Part shown: positions 49,254-58,316 of the stretch, in pieces
Layout: each line of letters begins with the position of its first letter
Position numbering within the stretch: the first letter of the stretch is position 1
From: Agromyces flavus
Lineage (GTDB): Bacteria > Actinomycetota > Actinomycetes > Actinomycetales > Microbacteriaceae
Direction of reading: 5' to 3'
Length of the DNA: 64,000 nt
NCBI RefSeq assembly: GCF_900104685.1
Contig: NZ_LT629755.1
Coordinates: 2,852,001-2,916,000, forward strand
Notes under the pieces: model-generated
Told to the model about the DNA's origin: nothing
Seen by the model: the letters and a program-made list of their open reading frames with translations, nothing else
The model's database searches: none
Position numbers and translations under genes: made by a program

Positions 49254-50027
49254 ATGACCCTCGCCGATCGGGCGGCCGAGCTGCGGCGCCTGCACACCGA
49301 TGACGAGCTCCTGCAGGTCGTGAACGTGTGGGACGTCATCGGCGCCACCGTCGTGGCCGACCTCCCCCAGACCCGGGCGATCGCGACGGCGAGCCATTCC
49401 ATCGCCGCGACGTTCGGCTACCCCGACGGCGAGCACATGCCCCGCGACCTCATGCTCGACATGGCCGGGCGCATCGCCCGCGCCGTCGAGGTGCCCGTCA
49501 CGGCCGACCTCGAGGCCGGCTACGGCGACGCCGGTGAGACGATCCGTCGCGCGATCGGCGAAGGCATCGCGGGGGCGAACCTCGAGGACCAGCTGCGGCC
49601 GTTCGCCGAATCGGTCGCCGCTGTCGAGGCGGCAGTGGGCGCCGCGGACGCCGAGGGCGTGCCCTTCGCGCTCAACGCCCGCACCGATGCGTTCATCCGG
49701 GGCGCCGAGCGCCCGCGCGACGAGCGCCTCGCCGACGCGATCGAGCGCGGCCGCGCCTACCTCGATGCGGGTGCGACGTGCGTCTTCGTCCCCGGCAACT
49801 TCGGCGACGACGTCATCGCCGAACTCGTCGACGGCATCGGGCACCGCCGCGTGTCGCTCATCGGTCTGTCCGACGTCCCGCCGCCCGATCGGCTCGAGGA
49901 ACTCGGCGTCGCGCGCGTCTCGTACGGACCGAACACGCAGCGCGTGAGCCTCGGCGCGCTGCAGGACCTCGCCGCCATGCTGTACTCCGGAGGCGTGCTG
50001 CCTCCAGGCATCCGGCCGCTGAACTGA
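49254..50027 (+). CDS. Isocitrate lyase/PEP mutase family protein
   Basis: 257 residues. TADLEAGYGD (metal-binding Asp pair), GANLEDQ and NARTDAFIRG, with VNVWDVIGATVV at the N-terminus, define the PEP mutase/isocitrate lyase superfamily in its short form. The KKCGH loop of PrpB/isocitrate lyase is not visible, so it is not a clear methylisocitrate lyase; carboxyvinyl-phosphonate mutase-like or oxaloacetase-type chemistry remains possible. It is transcribed alone ahead of the ABC pair, 72 bases upstream. Confidence 0.84.
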   Translation: MTLADRAAELRRLHTDDELLQVVNVWDVIGATVVADLPQTRAIATASHSIAATFGYPDGEHMPRDLMLDMAGRIARAVEVPVTADLEAGYGDAGETIRRAIGEGIAGANLEDQLRPFAESVAAVEAAVGAADAEGVPFALNARTDAFIRGAERPRDERLADAIERGRAYLDAGATCVFVPGNFGDDVIAELVDGIGHRRVSLIGLSDVPPPDRLEELGVARVSYGPNTQRVSLGALQDLAAMLYSGGVLPPGIRPLN

Positions 50028-50099
50028 CGGCGGCCCGCTCCGACCCCCGACCCGATTCCGACCGAGCCGAGCGCCGAGCCCCGAGCGCCGAGGAGGCAC

Positions 50100-50996
50100 A
50101 TGACCGACGGCATCCCCATCGAGATCACCGGACTGACGAAGCGCTTCGGCGCCGTGACCGCGGTGGAGGACCTCTCCTTCACCGTGGCGCCGGGGCGGGT
50201 GACCGGGTTCCTCGGGCCGAACGGAGCCGGCAAGACCACGACGCTGCGCTTGCTGCTTGGCCTCGAGCGCCCGACCGCCGGCACGGCCTCGATCGGTGGC
50301 GCTCGGTACCGCGACCTGCCCCGTCCCCTCGAGACCGTCGGCGCCGCCCTCGACGCCGCGTTCCATCCCGGCCGCACCGCGCGGAATCACTTGCGCGTCA
50401 TGGCGACCGCGGGGGGCATCCGCCGGAACCGCGTCGATGCCGTCCTGGCGCAGGTCGGCATGAGCGAGTTCGCCGATCGTCGGGTCGGCGGCTTCTCCCT
50501 CGGCATGCGGCAACGGCTCGCGCTCGCGACGACGCTGCTCGGCGACCCGCGCGTGCTCGTGCTCGACGAGCCGATCAACGGGCTCGACCCCGAGGGCATC
50601 CGCTGGATCCGCGGCTTCCTCCGCAGCCTCGCCGCCGAGGGCCGCACCGTGCTCGTCAGCTCGCACCTGCTGAGCGAGGTGCAGCAGTCGGTCGACGACG
50701 TCGTCATCATCTCGCGCGGCCGGCTGGTCAAGGCCGGCTCGCTGGCCGAGCTCGAGTCCGAGGTCTCGCCTCGCACCGTCATCGACTCGCCCGACCGCGC
50801 GCGGCTCGCCGCCGCGCTCGACCAGGCCGGCCTCCAGTACGTCGACGGCCGCAACGGGCTGATCGTGTCCGAACCCGATCCGGCGGTCGTCGGACATGCC
50901 GCATTCGTCGGCGGAGTGGAGGTGAGCGCCCTGCACCGGTTGGCTTCGGGCCTCGAGGAATCGTTCCTGGCACTCGTGAACGGGGGTGCGCAGTGA
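50100..50996 (+). CDS. ABC transporter ATP-binding protein, BcrA type
   Basis: 298 residues. Walker A GPNGAGKT (39-46), signature region GGFSLGMRQRLALA (LSGGQ replaced by FSLGM, usual in BcrA-type), Walker B VLVLDEPINGLDPEG and switch region SSHLLSEVQQSVDD. The C-terminal 80 residues are the BcrA-type extension (SLAELESEV, LHRLASGLEESFLALVNG). These systems export peptide antibiotics or are involved in self-defence, but the substrate is unknown. GAGGAGG lies before the ATG. Its stop overlaps the permease start (TGATG). Confidence 0.9.
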   Translation: MTDGIPIEITGLTKRFGAVTAVEDLSFTVAPGRVTGFLGPNGAGKTTTLRLLLGLERPTAGTASIGGARYRDLPRPLETVGAALDAAFHPGRTARNHLRVMATAGGIRRNRVDAVLAQVGMSEFADRRVGGFSLGMRQRLALATTLLGDPRVLVLDEPINGLDPEGIRWIRGFLRSLAAEGRTVLVSSHLLSEVQQSVDDVVIISRGRLVKAGSLAELESEVSPRTVIDSPDRARLAAALDQAGLQYVDGRNGLIVSEPDPAVVGHAAFVGGVEVSALHRLASGLEESFLALVNGGAQ

Positions 50997-51823
50997 TGGC
51001 CTTCGCACGATCGCTCGCCGCCGAGTTCCAGAAGGTGTTCACCACGCGGATGTGGTGGCTGCTGGCCCTCATCCTCGTCGCGTACGTCGCGACGATGGCG
51101 GGCGGGTTCGGCGCGTTCCTCGGCTGGGCGACCGAGAATCCGGATGCCGCGGCCTCCACGGGCGGCACCGGGCTGCCCCCCGGGGTCGACCTCGCCCCCC
51201 TGCTCTACAGCTTCGCCTCGTCGACCGGGTACGTGTTCCCCGTGCTGATCGGGGCGCTCGCCGTGACCTCCGAGTTCCGGCACCGCACGCTGACGACGAC
51301 GTTCCTCGCCGAGCCGCACCGCTCGACCGTGCTCGCGGGCAAGTTCTGGACCGGACTGATCGTGGGCGGCCTCTTCGGCGTCATCGGATTCGCGACGTCC
51401 GTCGGCGCGGGCGCGGCCGCGCTGGCGGCATTCGGGTTCGACACCGGGCTCGACTCGAGCGACGCGTGGGCGCTCGTCGGCCGCGGCGTCCTCGCGATGG
51501 CGCTGTGGGGCGCGATCGGCGTGGGCCTCGGTTCGCTCGTGCCGAACCAGGTCGCGGCCATCGTCATCGTGATCGCGTTCACGCAGTTCGTCGAGCCGGT
51601 GCTGCGCCTGGTGAGCTCGCTCAACGAGGTGACCGCGAACGTCGGGCGGTTCCTTCCGGGTGCCGCGAGCGATGCGCTGGTCGGCGCGTCGTTCTACAAC
51701 GTGGCATCTCTCGGCTCGACCGACTCGCTCGAGTGGTGGCAGGGTGGGATCGTGCTGCTCGGCATCGCGGTCGTCGCCACGGTGATCGGCGGCGCTACCA
51801 CCTGGCGGCGGGATGTCTCGTAG
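50996..51823 (+). CDS. ABC-2 type permease
   Basis: 275 residues with six hydrophobic segments. SLAAEFQKVFTTRMWWLLAL at the N-terminus, ALAVTSEFRHRTLTTTFL and LAGKFWTGLIVGGLFG are typical of permeases paired with BcrA-type ATPases. A polar loop of about 30 residues (ENPDAAASTGGTGLPPGVD) follows span 1 and probably lies outside. Translation is coupled to the ATPase by the TGATG overlap. The AlkZ-like gene starts 3 bases downstream, so it may be in the same transcript, though unrelated in function. Confidence 0.88.
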   Translation: MAFARSLAAEFQKVFTTRMWWLLALILVAYVATMAGGFGAFLGWATENPDAAASTGGTGLPPGVDLAPLLYSFASSTGYVFPVLIGALAVTSEFRHRTLTTTFLAEPHRSTVLAGKFWTGLIVGGLFGVIGFATSVGAGAAALAAFGFDTGLDSSDAWALVGRGVLAMALWGAIGVGLGSLVPNQVAAIVIVIAFTQFVEPVLRLVSSLNEVTANVGRFLPGAASDALVGASFYNVASLGSTDSLEWWQGGIVLLGIAVVATVIGGATTWRRDVS

Positions 51824-51826
51824 GCC

Positions 51827-52990
51827 ATGAGGCTCACGCTCGCGGAAGTCCGGGCGCGGCGACTCGCCGCCCAGGGCTTGCGCGCGACGGACGGCGTCCA
51901 CGCGCTGGATGCGACGACACCGGGCGATGTGGTGTCGCGGTTCCTCGCCGTCCAGTCGCAGGAGTACCTGCCCGCGCAGTGGGGGCTCGCCCAGCGACTT
52001 CCGGGCGACGATCGCCCGTCGTCCGCCGCGGTCGGCGCCGCGATCGACCGCGGCGACGTCCTGCGCACGCACGTGCTCCGGCCCACCTGGCATTTCGTGA
52101 CGCCCGCCGACGCGGGCTGGCTCATCGCGCTCTCCGCCGAGCGCGTGCACCGCGCGAACGGCACGTACTACACACGGCACGGGCTCGCCGGCGCCGTGGC
52201 CGATCGCGTGCTCGCGACCATCGAGGCCGCGGTCGCCCAGGGCCACCGGACGCGGGCCGAGATCGGCGCGGCGCTGGCCGACGTCGGGCTCCCGTCCACG
52301 GGCAACGCCCTGGCCTACTGCCTGATGCTCGCCGAGCTCGAGCGCGTGGTGATCTCCGGCGCGAGCGCGGGTGCGCAGCGCACGTACGCGGCGTTCCGCG
52401 AGCGAGTGCCGGATGCCGCGACCCGGGCAAGAGACGAGGGGCTCGCCGAGCTCGCCGAGCGGTACCTGCGCGTCCGAGGGCCCGTCACCGACCGCGACCT
52501 CTCCGCGTGGTCGGGGTTCGGGCTGCGCGACGCCCGAGCTGCGCTGGCGGATGCGGCCGACCGGACGAACGGCCGCATCGCGCGGATCGACGGCGCCGAC
52601 GGGACCGCCTACTGGCACGACGCCGAGGTCGCCGAGCGGCATCGCGACGCGACATCCGCCCGGCCCTCCGATGGCGCGCCCCGCGTCGACCTCGTGCAGG
52701 CCTATGACGAGTACGTGATGGGGTACGCCGCGCCCCGCACGTACCTGCTTCCGGCGAGGCATCCGGGCGCCGACGGGGCGGAGTTCCCCCTGCACGCCAT
52801 GCTCGCGGACGGCGTCATGTGCGGGCGGTGGGCGCCGACGGTCGGCCCGCGCTCGGCGACCGTGCGCATCGTGCCGTGGCGGCGGATGTCGCGCGCCGAG
52901 GTCGCCTCGCGCGACGACGCGATCGCCGCGTTCGAGCGGTTCGTGGAGCGGCCGGTCGCGATCGAGGTCGAACGCGTCGCGCGCCACTGA
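51827..52990 (+). CDS. Winged-helix AlkZ-like DNA glycosylase family protein
   Basis: 387 residues of the HTH_42 (PF06224) superfamily. LTLAEVRARRLAAQGL, the catalytic-type Q43-S-Q45 in FLAVQSQEYLPAQWGLAQR, LRPTWHFVTPADAGWL and VDLVQAYDEYVMGY are visible. AlkZ in Streptomyces unhooks azinomycin crosslinks with a QxQ motif; here that motif is kept, unlike the related gene at 40820. Many such housekeeping homologs have unknown targets. It starts 3 bases after the ABC permease stop without a clear ribosome site, so translational coupling is likely. A DNA repair role beside an exporter would fit resistance to a genotoxin, but this is inference. Confidence 0.83.
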   Translation: MRLTLAEVRARRLAAQGLRATDGVHALDATTPGDVVSRFLAVQSQEYLPAQWGLAQRLPGDDRPSSAAVGAAIDRGDVLRTHVLRPTWHFVTPADAGWLIALSAERVHRANGTYYTRHGLAGAVADRVLATIEAAVAQGHRTRAEIGAALADVGLPSTGNALAYCLMLAELERVVISGASAGAQRTYAAFRERVPDAATRARDEGLAELAERYLRVRGPVTDRDLSAWSGFGLRDARAALADAADRTNGRIARIDGADGTAYWHDAEVAERHRDATSARPSDGAPRVDLVQAYDEYVMGYAAPRTYLLPARHPGADGAEFPLHAMLADGVMCGRWAPTVGPRSATVRIVPWRRMSRAEVASRDDAIAAFERFVERPVAIEVERVARH

Positions 52991-53013
52991 GCGCCAGTGT
53001 GCGCGCGGGCGCG

Positions 53014-53019
53014 TAGCAT
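53014..53019 (+). promoter_or_regulatory. Putative -10 box, leaderless DUF1304 gene
   Basis: TAGCAT ends 6 bases before the ATG at 53026. Confidence 0.4.
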
Positions 53020-53025
53020 CCAGCC

Positions 53026-53418
53026 ATGTCCGTCATCGCGATCATCGGCAGCGTGGTCGTGGCGCTGGCCGCGCTGCTGCACGTCTACATCTTCGTGCTC
53101 GAGAGCGTGCGGTGGATGCAGCCCAGCACGTGGCGCATCTTCAACGTGCGCGACGAGGAGCAGGCCGAGACCCTGCGACCGATGGCCTACAACCAGGGGT
53201 TCTACAACCTGTTCCTGGCGATCGGGGCGGGCGCCGGGCTCGTCCTCTACTTCGAGGGCAGCCTGCCCTACGCGGCGCGCGCGCTCATCCTGTTCACCAC
53301 GGCCTGCATGGCGGCCGCCGCGATCGTGCTGACGACGACCGGGCGAGGTTACCTTCGGCCCGCGCTCGTGCAGGGCACGCTGCCGCTCATCGGGTTCGCG
53401 TTGTTCCTGTTCGCCTGA
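53026..53418 (+). CDS. DUF1304 membrane protein
   Basis: 130 residues with four hydrophobic segments (VIAIIGSVVVALAALLHVYIFVLE and three later spans). MQPSTWRIFNV and YNQGFYNLFLAIGAG are hallmarks of DUF1304, a family of small integral membrane proteins of unknown function. No ribosome site; a TAGCAT box ends 6 bases before the ATG. Confidence 0.86.
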   Translation: MSVIAIIGSVVVALAALLHVYIFVLESVRWMQPSTWRIFNVRDEEQAETLRPMAYNQGFYNLFLAIGAGAGLVLYFEGSLPYAARALILFTTACMAAAAIVLTTTGRGYLRPALVQGTLPLIGFALFLFA

Positions 53419-53463
53419 GCCGGCGCGAGGGACGCGAGCGGCGCGGTGGCGAGCGCGGCGGGC

Positions 53464-53871
53464 TCAGTCGCCGCTCGTCTCCTCCTCGGCGAAGATCTCG
53501 TCGGCGACGTGGTGCCCGGTCGGCACGCCGACCCGCAGCTTCTCGACGAGCTCGCCCGCGCGGTTGGTGCTGAGGACGAGCCGCGCGAACTCGCCGCCCG
53601 CGAGCTCGAGGACGACGGCCTGGCGCTTGCCCTTGACGACCACGAAGTCGCTCCCGCCGTGCGTCTTCCACGCCCCGATGGCGATCACGAGCGGCACCTC
53701 GGTGCCGCGACGACGGATGCCGCGGATCCAGATCCACGGATCGTCGGTGATGGTCGCCGAGCGGATGTCGTCGCGCTGGACGATCACGTCGGCACTGCGG
53801 AACGCGAGCGTCTTCTCGGCCGGCGTGAGGTGGACCTCGAGCCGATCGTTGTGCACGCGCAGGTTGGCCAT
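53464..53871 (-). CDS. Conserved-looking hypothetical protein
   Basis: 135 residues, not recognised by name. Predicted beta-rich with no signal peptide: LEVHLTPAEKTLAFRSADVIV, IRSATITDDPWIWIRGIRR, FVVVKGKRQAVVLEL and FARLVLSTNRAGELVEKLRV, then an acidic tail. The layout resembles PH-like small proteins of actinobacteria, but I cannot confirm that. ATG at 53871 is chosen because the upstream in-frame sequence is Arg-rich and unlike coding; ATG at 53880 is an alternative. A perfect hairpin-forming repeat lies about 63 bases upstream. Confidence 0.72.
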   Translation of the reverse strand: MANLRVHNDRLEVHLTPAEKTLAFRSADVIVQRDDIRSATITDDPWIWIRGIRRRGTEVPLVIAIGAWKTHGGSDFVVVKGKRQAVVLELAGGEFARLVLSTNRAGELVEKLRVGVPTGHHVADEIFAEEETSGD

Positions 53872-53933
53872 ATGTTCCATCCTGCCCGACCTGCCATCGG
53901 GTCGCGTCGTCGACGCTCCACAAACGACGGATC

Positions 53934-53951
53934 GGTTCCGTTCACGGAACC
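53934..53951. promoter_or_regulatory. Inverted repeat GGTTCCG-TTCA-CGGAACC
   Basis: A perfect 7-bp stem with 4-base loop in the 138-bp gap between hemL and the hypothetical gene, both on the minus strand. It could terminate the heme operon transcript or be an operator for the downstream gene; no U-tract. Confidence 0.45.
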
Positions 53952-54009
53952 TCACATCGGAGCGCCGTCAGGCCAGGGCGGGCGGATGACTCGACTCGGA
54001 GGCCCCGCG

Positions 54010-55344
54010 TCAGGCGACTGCCGGGGTGGCCGCAGCCGCGGCCCGGGCGGCCGCCGGGAGCGCGTCGAGGATCCGCGTCACGGCGGCGTCGTCGTGCGCG
54101 GCCGTGACGAACCACGCCTCGAACACGCTCGGCGGAAGCGAGACGCCCGCGTCGAGCATCGCGTGGAAGAACGGCGCATAGCGCCACGACTCCTGCGCGA
54201 GCACGCCCGCGTAGTCGCGGGCTCCCCCGACGACGGCGTCGCCGAACAGGAAGCTGAACAGGTTGCCCGCGCGCTGCACGCCGTGCGCGACGCCCTCGGC
54301 CGCGAGCGCCGCCGACACCTCGCGCTGCAGCAGCACGGCGACCTCGTCGAGCTTCGCGTAGACGGCGTCGTCGGCGAGACGCAGCGTCGTGACGCCGGCG
54401 GTCACGGCGACCGGGTTCCCCGAGAGCGTGCCCGCCTGGTAGACGGGGCCGAGCGGCGCGAGCCGCTCCATGATCTCGGCCCGACCGCCGAGCGCCGCGA
54501 CGGGCATGCCGCCGCCGACGACCTTGCCGAAGGTGACGAGGTCGGGCGTGTACTCGGCGTCGGTGCCCGACTCGAGGCCCCACCATCCGGCCTTCGACAC
54601 CCGGAAGCCCGTGAGCACCTCGTCGCTGATGACGAGCGCGCCGTGCGCGTGCGCGAGCTCGACCAGCGCGCGGTTGAAGCCCGGCAGCGGCGGCACGACG
54701 CCCATGTTCGCGGCGGCCGCCTCGGTGATGACGGCCGCGATGCGTTCACCGTGCTCGGCGAACACCGCACGCAGCGCGTGGAGGTCGTTGTACGGCACGA
54801 CGAGCGTGAGCGCGGCGACCTCGGCGGGCACGCCCGCGGAGCCCGGCAGGGCGAATGTCGCGAGGCCCGAACCCGCCTCGGCGAGCAGCCCGTCGGAGTG
54901 CCCGTGGTAGTGGCCGGCGAACTTCACGAGCAGGTCGCGCCCGGTGAAGCCGCGGGCGAGGCGGATGGCGCTCATGGTCGCCTCGGTGCCGGTGGACACG
55001 AGGCGCAGCTTCTCGACCGGCGCCACGCGCTGCTCGATGAGCTCGGCGAGCTCGGTCTCGACGGGCGTGGAGGCGCCGAACGAGAGGCCGCGCGCCGCGG
55101 CATCCTGCACCGCGGCGATCACCTCGGGGTGGGCGTGGCCGAGGATGGCGGGTCCCCACCCTGCGACGAGGTCGACGTATTCGCGACCCTCGGCGTCGGT
55201 CACGTACGGCCCGCGCGCCGACACGAGGAAGCGTGGCGTGCCGCCCACCGAGCGGAACGCGCGCACGGGCGAGTTGACGCCGCCCGGGATCGCGGCCTGC
55301 GCGCGGTCGAACAGCGCCGCGTTCGTCGTGGTCGCAGCGGTCAT
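54010..55344 (-). CDS. hemL: Glutamate-1-semialdehyde 2,1-aminomutase
   Basis: 444 residues. Converts glutamate-1-semialdehyde to 5-aminolevulinate with [76 protein letters not shown] and the PLP Lys in [14 protein letters not shown] are all typical. The ATG overlaps the hemB stop (ATGA), so it is the last gene of the hemQ-H-C-D-B-L run. The Ala-rich tail is ordinary. No hemA (glutamyl-tRNA reductase) is in the window. Confidence 0.93.
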   Translation of the reverse strand: MTAATTTNAALFDRAQAAIPGGVNSPVRAFRSVGGTPRFLVSARGPYVTDAEGREYVDLVAGWGPAILGHAHPEVIAAVQDAAARGLSFGASTPVETELAELIEQRVAPVEKLRLVSTGTEATMSAIRLARGFTGRDLLVKFAGHYHGHSDGLLAEAGSGLATFALPGSAGVPAEVAALTLVVPYNDLHALRAVFAEHGERIAAVITEAAAANMGVVPPLPGFNRALVELAHAHGALVISDEVLTGFRVSKAGWWGLESGTDAEYTPDLVTFGKVVGGGMPVAALGGRAEIMERLAPLGPVYQAGTLSGNPVAVTAGVTTLRLADDAVYAKLDEVAVLLQREVSAALAAEGVAHGVQRAGNLFSFLFGDAVVGGARDYAGVLAQESWRYAPFFHAMLDAGVSLPPSVFEAWFVTAAHDDAAVTRILDALPAAARAAAAATPAVA

Positions 55345-56342
55345 TCGATCCCCTCCCGGATCCAGCCGGCGAGCTCGCTCGCCCAGTACGTGAGCACGGC
55401 GTCGGCGCCGGCGCGGCGGATGGCGCGCACCGACTCGACGACCGCGCGGCGGCGGTCGATCCATCCGTGCATCGCCGCGGCCTCGATCATCGCGTACTCG
55501 CCCGACACCTGGTACGCCCACACGGGAACGTCGCTCGCCGCGGCGACGTCGGCCAGCACGTCGAGGTACGAACCGGCGGGCTTGACCATGACGACGTCGG
55601 CACCCTCGTCGATGTCGATCATCGCCTCGCGCAGGCCCTCGCGACGGTTGCCCGGGTCGAGCTGGTACGTGCGGCGGTCGCCCTCGAGCGTCGACTCGAC
55701 CGCGTCGCGGAACGGACCGTAGAAGGCCGAGGCGTACTTCGCCGAGTACGCCAGCACCGCGGTGTGCGTGAAGCCGGCACCGTCGAGCGCGTCGCGCACG
55801 GCGGTGACCTGGCCGTCCATCATGCCCGAGAGGCCGAGCAGCTGCGATCCGGATGCCGCCTGCACGAGCGCCATCTCGCGGTCGCGCTCGAGCGTGGCGT
55901 CGTTGTCGACGCGGCCGAGCGGGTCGAGCACGCCGCAGTGGCCGTGGTCGGTGAACTCGTCGAGGCACAGGTCGGTCTGCACGACCAGCGCGTCGCCGAC
56001 CTCGTCGGCCACGACACGCGTCGCGACGTTGAGGATACCGTTCGGGTCGGTCGCACCGCTGCCGACGGCGTCGCGCACCTCGGGCACGCCGAACAGCATC
56101 ACGCCGCCGACGCCCGCGGACGCGGCATCCGTCACGGCCTGCTTCACGGAGTCGAGCGAGTGCTGCACGACGCCCGGCATGGAGGCGATGGGGATGGGCT
56201 CGCTCACGCCCTCGCGGACGAAGATCGGCAGCACGAGGTCGGCCGGGTCGAGGCGGGTCTCGGAGACGAGGCGGCGCAGGGCCGGCGTCTCACGCAGGCG
56301 CCGGGGCCGCACGCGGGGGCGGGTGCGGAAGTCACCCGTCAA
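55341..56342 (-). CDS. hemB: Porphobilinogen synthase
   Basis: 333 residues. [32 protein letters not shown], the Schiff-base lysines in [17 protein letters not shown] and [11 protein letters not shown] are all present. The metal loop reads [17 protein letters not shown]: two of the three zinc Cys are kept and the middle one is Asp. TTG at 56342 is my start: an ATG at 56426 exists, but the intervening codons have many A/T third positions unlike the gene, and a hairpin lies there. The stop overlaps hemL. The start is uncertain. Confidence 0.9.
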   Translation of the reverse strand: MTGDFRTRPRVRPRRLRETPALRRLVSETRLDPADLVLPIFVREGVSEPIPIASMPGVVQHSLDSVKQAVTDAASAGVGGVMLFGVPEVRDAVGSGATDPNGILNVATRVVADEVGDALVVQTDLCLDEFTDHGHCGVLDPLGRVDNDATLERDREMALVQAASGSQLLGLSGMMDGQVTAVRDALDGAGFTHTAVLAYSAKYASAFYGPFRDAVESTLEGDRRTYQLDPGNRREGLREAMIDIDEGADVVMVKPAGSYLDVLADVAAASDVPVWAYQVSGEYAMIEAAAMHGWIDRRRAVVESVRAIRRAGADAVLTYWASELAGWIREGIE

Positions 56343-56391
56343 GCCTACGCGCGCGCGGCTGAGCGGTCGGTGGGTGGGGTCGCCGCCAAGG

Positions 56392-56409
56392 GCTTCACCG
56401 AAGTGAAGC
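56392..56409 (-). promoter_or_regulatory. C(UUCG)G hairpin upstream of hemB
   Basis: Minus-strand GCTTCAC-TTCG-GTGAAGC, a perfect 7-bp stem capped by the extra-stable UUCG tetraloop, 50 bases before the hemB start in the only large gap (193 nt) of the heme run. Candidate attenuator, RNA processing or stability element; it is followed by CCCTT rather than a U-tract. Confidence 0.55.
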
Positions 56410-56535
56410 TTCTGGCGTGGAGTCATTCGCGGAACGTCCCTCCAGCGCAGAAACCTCACTTGGAGCGGGCGAACGGATGGCGCGAGGGCGAGCGGATGGG
56501 CGCGGGCGCGAGTGCGACGGGTGGCGCGATGCGGC

Positions 56536-57351
56536 TCAGACGGTCTGCGTCGCCGCCTGCACGACGGCGTCGATGAGCGACTCGGCCGTGCGGTCGACCG
56601 CGACCACATCGACGCGCAGGCCGATCTTCGCGGCATCCCGCTGGGTCTGCGGGCCGATCGCGGCGACGAGGGTCCTCTCGGGGACGGGGCCGAGCTGCGC
56701 GTGCACCTGCTCGGCGACGCTGCCCGACGTGACGAGGATCGCATCGACCTTCCCGGCGCGGACGTCGTCGACGACCTTCTGCGCGACCGGCACGCCGACG
56801 GTGCGGTATGCGACGACCGCCTCGACGTGGTGGCCGATGCGCTCGAGACCGATCGAGAGCACCTGCTTCGCAATCGCCGAGCGGAGGGCGAGCACGCGCA
56901 ACGGCTTGGCGCCGTCGGTGGCGGCTTCCCACTCCTCGAGAAGGCCGCGGGCCGAGTTCTCTTCGGACGGGACGATGTCGGCGCGGTAGCCGGCGGCGAC
57001 GAGGGCGGCCGCGGTGGTCTCGCCCACCGCGGCGACCTTCGTCGAATCCGGGATGACCGCGCCGTACGACGACAGCACGTCGACCGTGGTCGCGCTCGTG
57101 ACCGTGACCCAGTCGAACCCTCCCGCGGCAAGCTTCGACAATGCCGCCTCGAGCGCTGGCTGGTCGTCGGTGGGCGCGAAGTTGATCATCGGCGCGATGA
57201 CCGGCGAGGCGCCGCGGGCGCGCAGCGACGCGGCCACGGCATCGCCCCAGGGTCCTCCGCGGGGCACGAGCACGCGCCATCCGGCGAGCGGCTTGGATCC
57301 ACTGACTCCGGGCAGGTGGATCGCGCCGGTCATCGGTTCGAATTCGGTCAC
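56536..57351 (-). CDS. hemD: Uroporphyrinogen-III synthase
   Basis: 271 residues. HemD sequences diverge, but [47 protein letters not shown] and [17 protein letters not shown] with [17 protein letters not shown] match the two-lobed family. It cyclises hydroxymethylbilane with inversion of ring D. GTG at 57351 overlaps the hemC stop (GTGA), so it is coupled to hemC. In coproporphyrin-pathway bacteria its product goes to HemE. Confidence 0.88.
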   Translation of the reverse strand: MTEFEPMTGAIHLPGVSGSKPLAGWRVLVPRGGPWGDAVAASLRARGASPVIAPMINFAPTDDQPALEAALSKLAAGGFDWVTVTSATTVDVLSSYGAVIPDSTKVAAVGETTAAALVAAGYRADIVPSEENSARGLLEEWEAATDGAKPLRVLALRSAIAKQVLSIGLERIGHHVEAVVAYRTVGVPVAQKVVDDVRAGKVDAILVTSGSVAEQVHAQLGPVPERTLVAAIGPQTQRDAAKIGLRVDVVAVDRTAESLIDAVVQAATQTV

Positions 57352-58316
57352 GGCGACTCCAGGGCAGGTGCGAGATCGGCGGCGCCGTTGCCGAGGAGTT
57401 CCGCGACGACGCGTTCTGCGACGTCGCGTGCCGCATCCGCCAGGTCGGCGGCCGAGCGGCTGTCGGGGGTGGCGGCATGCGAACTCGTCAACGACCGCGT
57501 CCCGTCGGCACTGTACACCGTCGCCGTGAGGAACAGAAGTTCGTCCTCGATGAAGGCCGTGGCACCGACCGGGGCCGCACAGCCCGCCTCGAGTCCGGCG
57601 AGCACGAGGCGCTCGGCGAGCACGGTCGCGCGCGTCGTGACGTGCTCGACGGCCTCGAGTCCTCGCTCCAGGTGGCGCGACCCGCGCTCGCGACGGACCT
57701 CGAGCGCGAGCGCGCCCTGCCCGGGCGCGGTCGGCCACTCCGACAGTGGGAACCGCTCGGTCGCGGCATCCGCCCGCCCCAGCCGGCCGAGGCCGGCCGA
57801 CGCGAGGAGCACGGCATCGAGCTCGCCCTGCTCGACGAAGCCGAGCCGCGTGTCGATGTTGCCGCGGAGGTCGACCGCGGTGATGTCGGGGCGCGCGATG
57901 CCGAGCTGCGCGATCCGCCGCGGCGACCCGGTGCCGACCCGCGCCCCTTCGGGGAGCTCGGCGAGCGTGAGCCCGTCGCGCGCGCAGAGCGCGTCGCGCG
58001 CGTCGGCGCGCTTCGGCACCGCACCGAGGCGCAGCTCGGGGTGCTCGGCCGTCGGCAGGTCCTTGAGCGAATGCACGACGAGGTCGCATTCGCCCGCGAT
58101 GAGCGCCTCGCGCAGCGCGGCGGCGAACACGCCGGTGCCGCCGATCGTCTGCAGCGACGCGCGGGACGTGTCGCCCTGGGTGGTGACGGTGACGATCTCG
58201 ATCTCGACGTCGGCGGCCTTGCCCAGGCGCTCGGCGATCTGCTTCGTCTGCGCGAGCGCGAGCGCGCTGCCGCGCGTGCCGACGCGGATCACGTCACGAC
58301 CGGGGGCGGCGTTCAT
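57348..58316 (-). CDS. hemC: Hydroxymethylbilane synthase
   Basis: 322 residues. RVGTRGSALALAQTKQIAERL, TTQGDTSRASLQTIGGTGVF, DLVVHSLKDLPT, GTGSPRRIAQL and LRGNIDTRL line the dipyrromethane site, and the cofactor-anchoring Cys is in LEAGCAAPVGA. It polymerises four porphobilinogens. ATG overlaps the hemH stop (ATGA) and the hemD start overlaps its own stop, so translation is coupled on both sides. Confidence 0.93.
   Translation of the reverse strand: MNAAPGRDVIRVGTRGSALALAQTKQIAERLGKAADVEIEIVTVTTQGDTSRASLQTIGGTGVFAAALREALIAGECDLVVHSLKDLPTAEHPELRLGAVPKRADARDALCARDGLTLAELPEGARVGTGSPRRIAQLGIARPDITAVDLRGNIDTRLGFVEQGELDAVLLASAGLGRLGRADAATERFPLSEWPTAPGQGALALEVRRERGSRHLERGLEAVEHVTTRATVLAERLVLAGLEAGCAAPVGATAFIEDELLFLTATVYSADGTRSLTSSHAATPDSRSAADLADAARDVAERVVAELLGNGAADLAPALESP

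Noticed and set aside
53446..55722. 758-codon plus-strand frame across hemL
   Set aside because: Antisense to hemL and the hypothetical gene; no family pattern.
56343..56426. N-terminal extension of HemB starting at ATG 56426
   Set aside because: GGAGGG lies 11 bases upstream, but the 28 extra codons have many A/T third bases, no family match and contain a UUCG hairpin. Kept only as an alternative.
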